Source: Stenogyne calaminthoides (taxonomy: Eukaryota; Streptophyta; Magnoliopsida; Lamiales; Lamiaceae). From it: 64,000 bases of DNA. The notes below the pieces were generated by a model. It did not search any database. It had not been told where the DNA came from and worked only from the letters and a program-made list of their open reading frames with translations. The stretch's first letter is position 1. Each line of letters opens with the position of its first letter. The DNA lies in NCBI GenBank assembly GCA_037126765.1, contig JBBCBC010000017.1:19831916-19895915 (forward strand), in the 5' to 3' direction. Shown one piece after another: positions 45,702-55,980 of this stretch. A program made the translations under genes and the position numbers.

Positions 45702-47300
45702 TTGGAATTTAGAGGCACGTAAACACGTAATACATGCGCAGCGAAAATAAATAGTTCACCAACAACGAACACGCAATTGCATAATTGAATACGTATAAAC
45801 ATAAAGAGAAATCTTACAGTAAATCGTACGCATATTTCTCTACAATGGTATCCACGTAATCCCCGTTCACAGACTTGCACAGATTTTTCAGCGTTGAATC
45901 TGAGACGGAATTTGCTAGGAAAATTCTTATTCTAGATTTTATGGAGAAATATGAATTAATGTTATTTGTGAATTCTCAAGATCTCATATATGTAGGAGAG
46001 ACCCAGCTTAAATCTTAAGCTAACCTGATTAGGAAATAAAATCCCTAATCTTATAAAATGAATCTCTTAGATTTATTTTTCATATATAAAATCTCTACTG
46101 ATTTAATTCCCATGTATATCAAATCTTTACGGATTTGATTCCATATATATTAAATCCTATAATAATTCCATATATTATTATTGGGAATCCTATATAATTA
46201 AATCCAATTTAATTAAACATTAATAATAATTAATTCCAAATTAATCTATTATTAATTAATTCTACGTAAATTAAATATTAAATCCAATTTAACATTTAAT
46301 CAACCAATTATAATCCGTAAAAGGGAACTACTTGTTGTGTGACTCATAGGCCCTCATATATCGAGTGATTAGTCAAACTAACGGTATTAATTGAACCCTA
46401 GACAATAAATCAGACATTCTCAATATATGAGGTATGTTGCGAGAAACGTGCAACTACCTGTAACTGAAACATGGGCTATTACGATTTTCTCCTTTCATTC
46501 GCGAATATTCGATTAAGTCTTGAACATGATGAAGTGTCTATTCAAATAACTTAATCATATTATATCTAATCACTAATTGATCGTGTATGTCACATTTAGC
46601 CACAAAGTCTAAGTTGACGTGCATCGGCCAATGACTTAGATCCAATTACGATGAGAAGACGAGTATTCTCTCTAAATCCACATTGAGGAATGAATCTTAT
46701 TCTTGGCTCAACTACCACGCACATGCACTTCGTGATGAACCTAATCCAAGTCATATCTACCCATAGATGGGTGCAAGTGTCGGTCATGGTCAAAGTTCAT
46801 CATCCCACACATGTCGTGCGTATTGACCTCAAGTCAAAGGAGTATTGCATCGCTCCCACTAACCGAGACACCCGTAGACACATATAGTGGAAATACATCA
46901 AACTGTTTCTCGGATGGGTATACCAATATACTCTAAGATATTTGTGCATCCATCATGAGATACTTAGTATCTCGTAGTAAGTGAGATCTTACTACACTCT
47001 CTAAGAGTATGATGCAGATCGCTCACAAATCTACATTGTATCATCAATATCTCATTCTTGATGATCCTTGATCGGGGCTATTTGAGAATCATGCTTAAGT
47101 CATCCGAGTTCTCACAACCTCAATGATAGCAATGACTCATGGGAACACTTGCATGAATAAATGCAAACAATCAAACATAATATTCAAATAAGTGTATTGT
47201 CATACATTAATATTAAGTGAACTATAATATTAAATCAAACTGAATATCATCGAGTATTATGTCCTTACAATAGATTGTCTCTAGGACACTAGCACTAACA
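45702..47300 (-). repeat. 5' LTR of the Copia element
   Basis: On the minus strand it starts TGTTAGTGCTAGTGTCC at 47300 and ends TCTAAATTCCAACA at 45702, about 1.6 kb. The matching 3' LTR is not in the window. Confidence 0.82.
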
Positions 47301-47339
47301 CTTTCTTCTTTCTACGATAGTGATGAACGTGTCCCTTTA

Positions 47340-48330
47340 TTAGATATATTAAAAGTGAATATATAAAAAAAAATTAAAAGTTAGGATTTTGATCTCACCA
47401 TATCTTCTCTTATTCGTGAATAACCTTTGTTCGATCAACGATATCGCGCCTCCATCGACTTGGCTTGCTCGCGATTTTTATTACTTCGATTCTACAGTGT
47501 AATAGAAATATGATAAACACTGAAAAGCTTAGGGCATTAGAAATTGAGGAAATGACATTGATCAATTTTACCTGGAAATCATCCTCCATAGCTCTACTCG
47601 CAAACTCCTCCCAGTATGGAGCCACCATAGGGCTATTCTGATACGCCAGAGGCGGACTAGCCGAGTAAAGACCAGTTTCTGGATCTCGTGTGTTACTTCT
47701 CAGCAAAGCCCGAAAATTCTTGGTCATTACTCCAGCTTGCGACAGTATTTGCTTCTTCTTTGTGTGGTCAAATCCTCTGAATGTAGTCTATACGCATATA
47801 ACATAACAATTTAGTAAATTTAGTAATCATACAACAACTTTCAATAAACATATAATTAACATACCGAAAGTTCGTCCCATAATCTTTTCTTCAAAGGTGT
47901 GGGTTTAATTTACGCCCGATCCTTGTCATTTGGCAAAGACGATAGGGATCACGCTTCTGTCTGACTCTCCAAGGTAGAAGGACAACGACTCACTCTCTTT
48001 TCCTATTGCCTGCCCAAACTCATTGAACGATAACTGCAATAACATAGTATTTAATTAGGTTCAACGATCAATCAATATAATTATCGATTTCAAATTATTC
48101 AATTGTAATAAAATTACCTGAAGTGTTTTCCCCTTACTACGAGCTCTCTTAATAGAAGACATCGTGACTATACCCCGAGTGCGCTTCGGAGCTGCTAGTG
48201 GTGGTGGGAGCATCAGTGTCACCCTCTCTCAAGTCATCAGGATGTTGTCGATCATATGCACCATGATCATATGGGCCATGATCTCCATCAGAATATCCAT
48301 CATCATCTCCATCATCTCCGGGATATGGCA
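47340..48330 (-). pseudogene. CACTA Transposase_24-type gene, first exons
   Basis: Reading inversely: an acidic start MSRLPYPGDDGDDDGYSDGD (48340-48180), MSSIKRARSKGKTLQ before a GT donor (48163-48119), LSFNEFGQAIGKESESLSFY (48035-47960), FDHTKKKQILSQAGVMTKNF and YWEEFASRAMEDDFQ before a donor (47780-47575), then NRSNKNREQAKSMEARYR (from about 47497). These match, and extend upstream of, the gene at 3475-6084. The reading frame between the acidic start and the next part needs a frame change near 48170. The rest of the gene is removed by the Copia insertion. Confidence 0.75.
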
Positions 48331-48349
48331 AACGAGACATGATCCTGTA

Positions 48350-48480
48350 AAGCAGAAGAAACAACATTTAATAAACAAAAAACAAACAATATTCAATAAA
48401 GCAGAAGAAACAACATTTAACAAAGCAGAAGAAACAACATTTAATAAAGCAGAAGAAACAACATTCAATAAAGTCGTACA
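48350..48480 (-). repeat. Short tandem repeat, GCAGAAGAAACAACATT unit
   Basis: Four copies of GCAGAAGAAACAACATT followed by TAATAAA or CAATAAA, about 24-36 bp apart, lie just upstream of the acidic first exon. Confidence 0.85.
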
Positions 48481-48619
48481 TTTCTTTTTAGCACTTATTT
48501 TTCTTTTTCATTTTTTGGTTGACTTTTCTCGTTCATGACCATAAATGTATAAAAACCTAACATAATTTGTTGCTAATGAAACCTATGTTCTTACTTATAT
48601 TACATATTCTTTATTTTTA

Positions 48620-49325
48620 TCCTATCTCAAAAATATATCTCAATCCTAATTTATGCCTAAATCCTACACACATGCATTTGATCAAACACTTGGAGTGCAT
48701 CATGAAATTCATCTCTAAATTAGCATAAAAAATCACCAACCAACTCAAAAATATATCTCAATCCTAATTTATGCCTAAATCCTACACACATGCATTTGAT
48801 CAAACACTTGGAGTGCATCATGAAATTCATCTCTAAATTAGCATAAAAAATCACCAACCAACTCAAAAATATATTTCAATCCTAATTTATGTTTAAATCC
48901 TACACACATGCATTTGATCAAACACTTGGAGTGCGTCATGAAATTCATTTCTAAATTAGCATAAAAAAATCACCAAACAACTCAAAAATATTACCCCATC
49001 TTAATTTATGCTTAAATCCTACACACATGCATTTGATCAAACTTGAAGTGCATCATGAAATTCATCTAAATTAGCATAAAAAATCACCAACCAATTCAAA
49101 AATATATCTCAATCCTAATTTATTCTTAAATCCTACACACATGCATCTGATCAAACACTTGAAGTGCATCATGAAATTCATCTCTAAATTAGCTTAAAAA
49201 ATCACCAACCAATTCAAAAATATATCCCAATCCTAATTTATGTTTAAATGTTACACACATGCATTTGATCAAACACTTGGAGTGCATATGAAATTCATCT
49301 CTAAATTAGCATAAAAAATCACAAA
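48620..49325 (-). repeat. Six tandem repeats of about 116 bp in CACTA leader
   Basis: Units contain CCTACACACATGCATTTGAT, then CACTTGGAGTGCATCATG and AAATTAGCATAAAAAATCACC. They begin near 48629, 48748, 48866, 48983, 49097 and 49213. The 5' leader of the CACTA at the window start has a different repeat, so leader arrays evolve quickly. Confidence 0.9.
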
Positions 49326-49419
49326 TTAGCTAAACCATGTCAATTAATCCTAACATATAACAACAATTAAAACCAAGCCAAGCCAATTATTCTAACACTA
49401 ATTAACAACAATTAATCCT

Positions 49420-49456
<37 letters not shown>

Positions 49457-49534
49457 TAACATAGATATATACATACATATATATACTAACATATATAGAT
49501 ACTAACATAGATATATATATATATACTAACATAC

Positions 49535-49582
<48 letters not shown>
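49420..49582 (+). repeat. (TA)n/(CATA)n microsatellite
   Basis: About 160 bp of ATATATAT with interspersed ACTAACATA and ACATACAT units. Confidence 0.95.
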
Positions 49583-49588
<6 letters not shown>

Positions 49589-49839
49589 GCAAAAAAATTA
49601 CCTATAAAGCGGAGGACGGCGGCGGTGGAGGTAGGGGAGGAGGAGGAGGAGGGCAACGACGTACGGCGGCGGCAGTGGTAGGGGAGGAGGAAGAGGAGGG
49701 CGACGGCGGCAGCGGCGGCGACGGCGACGGCTACGTACGGCGCGAGAGGAGGAGGGGAAAAATGGAGAAGGAGGAAATCGTGTGCGTCGTATATGCAGAA
49801 TGGAGGCTGTTGGACGCTTATATACATATAGGGTTTCGG

Positions 49840-50060
49840 GGCTTGGAGAGCGATTTTGAACCGCTGTCCAATCTTTACCTTGGACAGCGGTTCTAAACTG
49901 CTCTGTAAGGGATTTGCAATGTGGTTCTTAACCGCTCTCCAAGAATTGTTCTTGGAGAGCGGTTTAGAACTGCTATCTAATTTTTTTTATAAAAACCGCT
50001 CTCCAAACTCTATTTTGGAGAGCTCTTTATAAAAACCGCTCTCCAAGTGGAGTTGTGCAA
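49840..50060 (-). repeat. CACTA 5' subterminal array
   Basis: Inverted and direct copies of CTTGGAGAGCGGTT and AACCGCTCTCCAAG, with two CTGTCC variants (near 49867 and 49890). See the finding on end-specific motifs. Confidence 0.8.
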
Positions 50061-50079
50061 GCTTAAATTTGTAGTAGTG

Positions 50080-50546
50080 CTAGGAGTTAAGGGTGTGTTA
50101 CTCGGATAGGAAATGGGTCAATTATAATTAAAATTGGTCTAGAATTAAACCAATTGCAAGGTGCAATTGGTGCACGAAAGTGTCACTCTTTATTTAAAAG
50201 GAAGTTAAAAATATATAGCAGAAACCGGTCTACATTTAGAAACCAATGAATTTTTCGGCCAAGATTATTGACTAATTATTAAAAAAAAGGAATAAATATT
50301 AACAAATAATAATGAAGTGAAAAAAAATCTTTAGAATAATTAGGATACTATTTAGATATATATTATTTATAGATTATTTGAAAATAAATCTTTGAAATAA
50401 CAAATAATATTGGATTGAGAAAAAATCTTTGAAAATTTTGAACAATTATTTTTTATTTTTAAGATATAATTTATGAAAAATTATATCAAATAATTGATTA
50501 TATAAAGATTTAATTTCCTACTAAAAGTAAAATCTCTAGTAACTTA
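50080..50546. other. AT-rich DNA outside the CACTA end
   Basis: No gene or repeat recognised. Confidence 0.4.
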
Positions 50547-50901
50547 GGGTATGTTTGTTTTCTGACTATCCCGGCCGAACTTTGGATTTTACAATCTCAA
50601 ACCCCCATTTGTTTTTAAATTGAAAGTAAGGATTTTGAAATCCTATTAATCCTACTATATTCAATCACCTACTACTACTCTACTTTTTATTTTTTCAATA
50701 CACTCACATCATCTACTTTTTTATTCTCTCAATACACTCAAAATAATATAATAATATTACATCAATCAATTTTTCCATTATCCTACACTATAAAATCTCA
50801 CAACAAACATACATCTTAATTATTCATCAAGATTTTGAAATTCTAGGACTACAAAGTCCGGAATTTTCCACGCCCACTATAATCCCAAAACAAACATACT
50901 C
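50547..50901. mobile_element. Harbinger-type MITE, GGGTATGTTTG family, copy 1
   Basis: Termini GGGTATGTTTGTTTTCTGAC and, inversely, GAGTATGTTTGTTTTGGGAT. Flanked by TTA and TAA. Shares CACGCCCACTATAA near the right end with the copy at 54781-55143. 355 bp, no coding sequence. Confidence 0.7.
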
Positions 50902-50924
50902 TAAAGAGTCCATTAAGGGGGTTG

Positions 50925-52515
50925 TATTCAATTGAGATTCTAAACATACTCTAAAGAGTCAATTAAGGGAGTTTGACTGACTTTTTTTATTGATTTAAAT
51001 GGATTTTCATAGACTTGACAGGATTGTGGAATACATTTTTTTTTATTGATTTACATGGATTTCCATAAACTCCGGCGCTGGAACTATTGATGCAAATGTA
51101 TATGGAACACACTTGTATATAAAAAAAAGTTATCTAAATTGTTTAGAAAAAATACCAAAAATACATTAGTTCAAAAAAAAATACATTATTATTCTCATCT
51201 TCATTCCCATCATCTTCATTTCCATCACCGTTATACCTCGGCCTCATTTCCCACATAGCATTAGCAATACTCGTTCTCCATGCATTAACTTTCGTTCTTT
51301 GTTATAGTTGGCTTTGAGAAAACAATTCCAAATTTTCCTATTCTATGTCGAGATGTGGTGAATCTTGATCTTCTTCATATTCGACTGGAAATTCATCAGA
51401 GCGGCATTCTTTCCGAAGAAAGTTGTGTAATCTAGCACAAGCCAATACTAACTCTGCTTGTGTTTGAAATGAGAACGGAGGTACGGTTTTGAAAATTGTG
51501 AATCACGATTTGAAAATACCAAAAATTTATTATAACTAATCATTCCAACTACAAAACCAAAATGTTGCAAGGTTGAATATGTTCCACAAGTATCTCCAGG
51601 AGTATGGAACAAGTTGGATCACTAACAAGAAAAAAAAATTATATTTCCAGTCCTGCAACTTGCAATGCAATTGACATCTTACAAACAACTCCTCAAATGC
51701 AGTACAATTTAGAACCAAATATAATCAATCATCAACAGAATTGGAAAAAATTAAAGCAACATTAATTTCTTAGCAATCACTAATACAAATAAATTATGGA
51801 TTCATTTTGCTTTCAAAATTAAACTACAGATAAAAGAATATCATAAACTGGAGTGGCTTACCTCAACATAGACCCCAGAATCTGCCGAAGTGATTAGGCA
51901 AAAGGCCCTCAAACCAAAATTGAACAATGGGTTATCAGAAAAGAATCATCATGAGGGTGCTGAAAGAATCCATTGGTGCAAAATCAGAAAATTCCAGTTC
52001 AATTCAAATGAAATATCGTTCTCTCCTTAATGAATTAATTTCAAAAACAGAAAAAGATAATAAACTCCCAGAAAACTATTTATCATTAATAAAAATTCGG
52101 TGGGAAAACTATTGTATAGTAATCAAATGAATTGTTAATGGGAATACGCGGTGAGTTTCAAAGTCAGAGAGAGCACCTAATTGCGACGGCAGTGGGCAGC
52201 GGCGATGGCAGGAGAACAACGAAGGTTTTTTTCTTCTGACCTTTTGTCTTCAGAGTTCTATGAGAGAATACGTAGAAATCTCTGGTTGTTAGAAGAGATT
52301 TTGGAGAGTGAAATCTATTCATATTTTTTGAAGAGAATCAAAGAAAATCCACATAGTATTAAAATCCATAGACTGTTGAATACCTAAATATTTTTTAAGA
52401 CTTTTTAAAATCCATATTGAATACCTCAAGATTTTTAAAGACTTTTGAAAATTCGGATTGAATACCTCCAGACTTTGAAAGTTTAAAAAAATCCTACAGA
52501 ATTCACAACTAATTC
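50925..52515. mobile_element. Degenerate PIF/Harbinger element with transposase remnant
   Basis: The left end TTAAGGGGGTTGTATTCAAT is typical of plant Harbinger elements. On the right are three GAATACCT-type motifs (52388-52468) and a possible end at TTCACCCCCTA (about 52515). Between them lie the transposase C-terminus on the minus strand and a leader-like region (52140-52390). The right end is uncertain because the terminal motif is repeated. Confidence 0.6.
51180..51480 (-). pseudogene. PIF/Harbinger transposase C-terminal fragment
   Basis: The minus strand reads FQTQAELVLACARLHNFLRK and ECRSDEFPVEYEEDQD, then, after a frame change, VNAWRTSIANAMWEM. The LHNFLRK block follows the last catalytic acidic residue in DDE transposases of this family, and AWRxxIAxxMW is its usual C-terminus. 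The catalytic core upstream is missing. Confidence 0.75.
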
Positions 52516-52908
52516 ACCCCCTATCCATAAAAGTCCAAGTCAAATAACTCAAACTTGACACACATATTTTAGGAAGTCTTTGTGAGGTTGTCTCATATTA
52601 GACAAAACTCCACTTTATCATTTACTAGTTTAATGCCCACGTGATACGCGATTCTTTAATTAAAAAATGCAACATTTTCATTTTTTATAATTAAAAATAT
52701 AAATATATACATAAATACATTAAATATAAAGTAATAGTTATTTAAAGTGTACATTAACAACCTTGCTTAAACCTTGAAATAAAATTATTATGTCAAATAT
52801 TAATCAACCCCTTTAATATGAAGTTGAAACCTGCAAATTAAAACAAAATAAATCGATTAAGGGAAAAAAAATTAAAATGAAACAACGTTTAAAAATAATA
52901 TTAATATA

Positions 52909-53113
52909 CTCCCTCCGTCTCATACTTAACTGAACTCTTTTCCTTTTGGGCGTCCCATATTTAACTGAACATTCTCTTAAATGGAAATATTCACTTTATC
53001 ATTTTATCACATAAAATACTAATAAACAACTATTTCTACCCCCAACACTTTATCACTTTTTCTTAAAACCCGAGCACACAGTAACTGCGCGGTTAACTAT
53101 GGGACGGAGGGAG
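52909..53113. mobile_element. Stowaway MITE, 205 bp, TSD TA
   Basis: CTCCCTCCGTCTCATACTTAA at the left, GGGACGGAGGGAG at the right, TA on both sides. Matches the split copy at 14797-16960. Confidence 0.93.
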
Positions 53114-53115
53114 TA

Positions 53116-54777
53116 TTAATTAATATGTATTAATAAAAAAATAAAAATGAATGAATTATGATATAAAATATTTTGTTACATAAAATAAATTAAAATATAC
53201 ATACGAGCAATAATAAAATAAAATTAATTATTAAAAAATTAATAATTAAATATTCACATTAACATAAAATACATTTAGATTGAATATTTTACTTATATTA
53301 AATTAAGTCAAAATAAAAATTAACTAAATAAAAATAATTGAAGTATATAATAAAGTTAAATAAACAAAATATAAAATAATAAATATTAATTACACATTTT
53401 ATAACATTCACACATACTTTAAATACCTAAATAATTAGAAAATAGTTATATTGTGACATGTCATCATTATCTATAAATCAAATTCATTATTTACTTTTTA
53501 CATAATTCTCATTTCTTAATAAGACATATCATCGAAATTCACAATAATGTGACATATAAGCAGTAGAAATTTCATATTAGTTGGTTGAGGGATGTTTTTA
53601 AAATCGATGTATGATAAAATATTAGATATAAAATAAAGGTTAATACAAAGAAGTTAATGCTCAATAAAATAAATATCCAAGATATTTAAAAATTATAGAT
53701 TAACTTAGTTTCTAAGTAACATAAATATAATCTAAGATAAGATGTGCATGATTCAAATTTTAGCTATTGCAATATTTTTATTAAACTGCATATTAAAATG
53801 ACACATGGATGTCACATATTATTACAAACCAATAAAAAAATAACATATCAATACTATAAAATATAACCTCTCATTCAAATTAACCTCAAGATGATACATC
53901 ATCCAAACTAACCACAAGATGACACATCATTAAAAAAAAAAAAAAAAAATAACTCTATATTAATATATAGAGGGATAGTTCACTTTACTATAAATAAAAA
54001 ATGGTTAAGGGTCTTATTATATATAGGGCACGGAAATTTGCTAAGTTCACTCACTTTTTCTATTTTACAAATTATCTTTAATGAAAAGTACTATTATATT
54101 CTCTGTAATTAAAAAAATTAAATTTAGTAAACACACACCCATCTTTTCTGACATTTTTTTTTTTTTGAAGAATCTTTTCTGACACTTTCAAAATCTCATG
54201 AATTCGTACAAAAAATATATTCATTCTTTCTCTTGATTCTTGTACATCCATAAGAATAACACATAAAACCTTTATCCAAAACACAAACAAGCCCTTTCAA
54301 AAAAATATAAGAAAACACTAATAAGCTTGAATATGGAATTTATATGCTACAAATCACCATTACGTCAAACACCTGTTTCTAAAGAGCATATTCGTCATTA
54401 CTGGAGATTTGGAAAAATGCCTTTTTTTTTTTTTTTTTTGCACTATACCATTAATCGATTATACAAACCCGATTTTATTGATTTTCTGCAAGGTTTGAAA
54501 CATACTATAAGAATTGACATGCCATAGATGCAAATTCAAAGCACGAGAATTTTACCAACATTGAAATTGTAAATTAAATTTGCAGTAATCAAATCGAAAC
54601 ATTTAGGCAATTACAAAGGGCAATGGAGGAGCAGTGATTTCTTACGAAAGGGCATCAATTTTATCAGCAAGGGCAAAAAAAGGGTGAGTGATCGATCCAT
54701 TTTTTTATGTATTTGCTAAGATTTGCTTCTAATGTGGTAATGAGGGGTTAATGCGCGTATTTTTAGGTCTGTGGTTG
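53116..54777. other. AT-rich intergenic DNA
   Basis: Long A/T-rich tract with poly(A) and poly(T) runs (53933-53950, 54421-54440). No gene recognised. Confidence 0.4.
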
Positions 54778-54780
54778 TAA

Positions 54781-55143
54781 GGGTATGTTCGTTTTGCGAC
54801 TACCACGGACGGACTTCGACTATACAATCTCAAATACCCTTTTGTTCAATACTCAAACAAAGTATTTTGAAATCCTACAACATCCACCTCTAATACTATT
54901 ACTGCACCCTACACCCTACACTCCCCCCACTTTTACACAATTTTCAAAACATCACATTCATTCAATTATTACAACAATAATATAATAATACAAATCAATC
55001 AACTTTTTCTCCATCCTACACAATCATATCATATAAAATCTCCAATAAACGTATACTCAACTTTTTGAATAGGATTTTGAAATCCAAGGATTTTGAAGTT
55101 CAGAATTTTCCACGCCCACTATAAGCCCAAAACGAACATTCCC
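54781..55143. mobile_element. Harbinger-type MITE, GGGTATGTTCG family, copy 2
   Basis: Termini GGGTATGTTCGTTTTGCGAC and, inversely, GGGAATGTTCGTTTTGGGCT. TAA flanks both sides (54778-54780, 55144-55146). 363 bp. Confidence 0.85.
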
Positions 55144-55478
55144 TAAAAAGTGATACATTGGATATAATTGTAATTTTAATGGTTGGTGTATTTTGTAAAA
55201 ATAATAAAACATAGAAAAATTGGGTGGGTGAATGTAGAGGGTGAAGTGGTGAACTAAAAAAATTTGTGGGTGTAAATAGTGGCATATATATGTAAGAGGT
55301 AATGTTTAATATATGAAACCATCTTATACAAAATATAATTCTATATAAAATATAAATTTTCAAATCTAGAATATGAACTTATATCAGTTTAATGTTTGCT
55401 ATTGAATTTACATATTACAAAACTTATATAATATAATTATTCATGCTATCGTGCATCGCACAACAGGAGAAATTCTAA

Positions 55479-55598
55479 TAATAATAAAAAAATAAAGTAG
55501 ACAACGAGCCGTAAGAACTAAAACAAAAATGTAACGCATAATAATAAAAAAATAAAGTAGACAACGAGCCGTAAGAACTAAAACAAAAATGTAACGCT
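55479..55598 (+). repeat. Exact 60-bp tandem duplication
   Basis: AATAAAGTAGACAACGAGCC ... AAAAATGTAACGC occurs twice at a spacing of exactly 60 bp without a visible difference. The neighbouring 55147-55478 and 55599-55980 hold no recognised gene. Confidence 0.9.
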
Positions 55599-55980
55599 AG
55601 GAGCGATAACAGTCCTCAAAATCCAAACAAAGATTTGTACGAGGAAGGTTTATGATCTCTATTTTACTTTCGCTAACTCTCATATGAAACTTATTCATAG
55701 TATAAAATTGATATCATAACCCTTATAAACCAATATCAATAGCATTTAATACTATAATCGTAATTTATAAGTGTAATGACATCAGTTGATATACGTAGTG
55801 GCTAAGATATTCTTAACTAGAGAATGATTTTGATAAATAAATATAATCTACAATTTTTTTTGAAGAATTAGATCAAAGTATAAGTAAACATTCTGAAAAT
55901 TTTCCTAAAAAAGCCTTGAAAATTTACTACAGAGAGCAAAACATTTTTTTATCTTATCCTGAAGAACCAAATGGTACAAG

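Larger units (their letters stand above)
40246..47300 (-). mobile_element. Truncated Copia retrotransposon, 5' part only
   Basis: In reverse order: 5' LTR (47300-45702), primer-binding site, a leader of about 2 kb, gag, protease and the start of integrase. It is broken by solo LTR copy 4 and cut at 40246 by the Gypsy-like LTR. The 3' half and 3' LTR are missing. Its 5' edge lies in CACTA sequence at 47301, so it inserted into that element. Confidence 0.85.
47301..50079 (-). mobile_element. CACTA element 5' part, truncated by Copia insertion
   Basis: The 5' end is CACTACTACAAATTTAAGCT, read inversely from 50079. Inward it has subterminal repeats (49840-50060), a GC-rich leader (49600-49740), a microsatellite, six tandem repeats of about 116 bp, and the first exons of a Transposase_24-type gene, up to 47301. 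No TNP2 transposase lies between the terminus and this gene, so the copy is non-autonomous or rearranged. Confidence 0.85.

Noticed and set aside
48620..49325. Array of regularly spaced repeats, considered as CRISPR-like
   Set aside because: The repeats are contiguous units of about 116 bp without unique spacers, in a plant transposon.
49582..49827. Ala/Ser/Pro-rich open frame in the CACTA leader
   Set aside because: Created by GGCGGC and GGAGGAGG repeats; frames on both strands are open.
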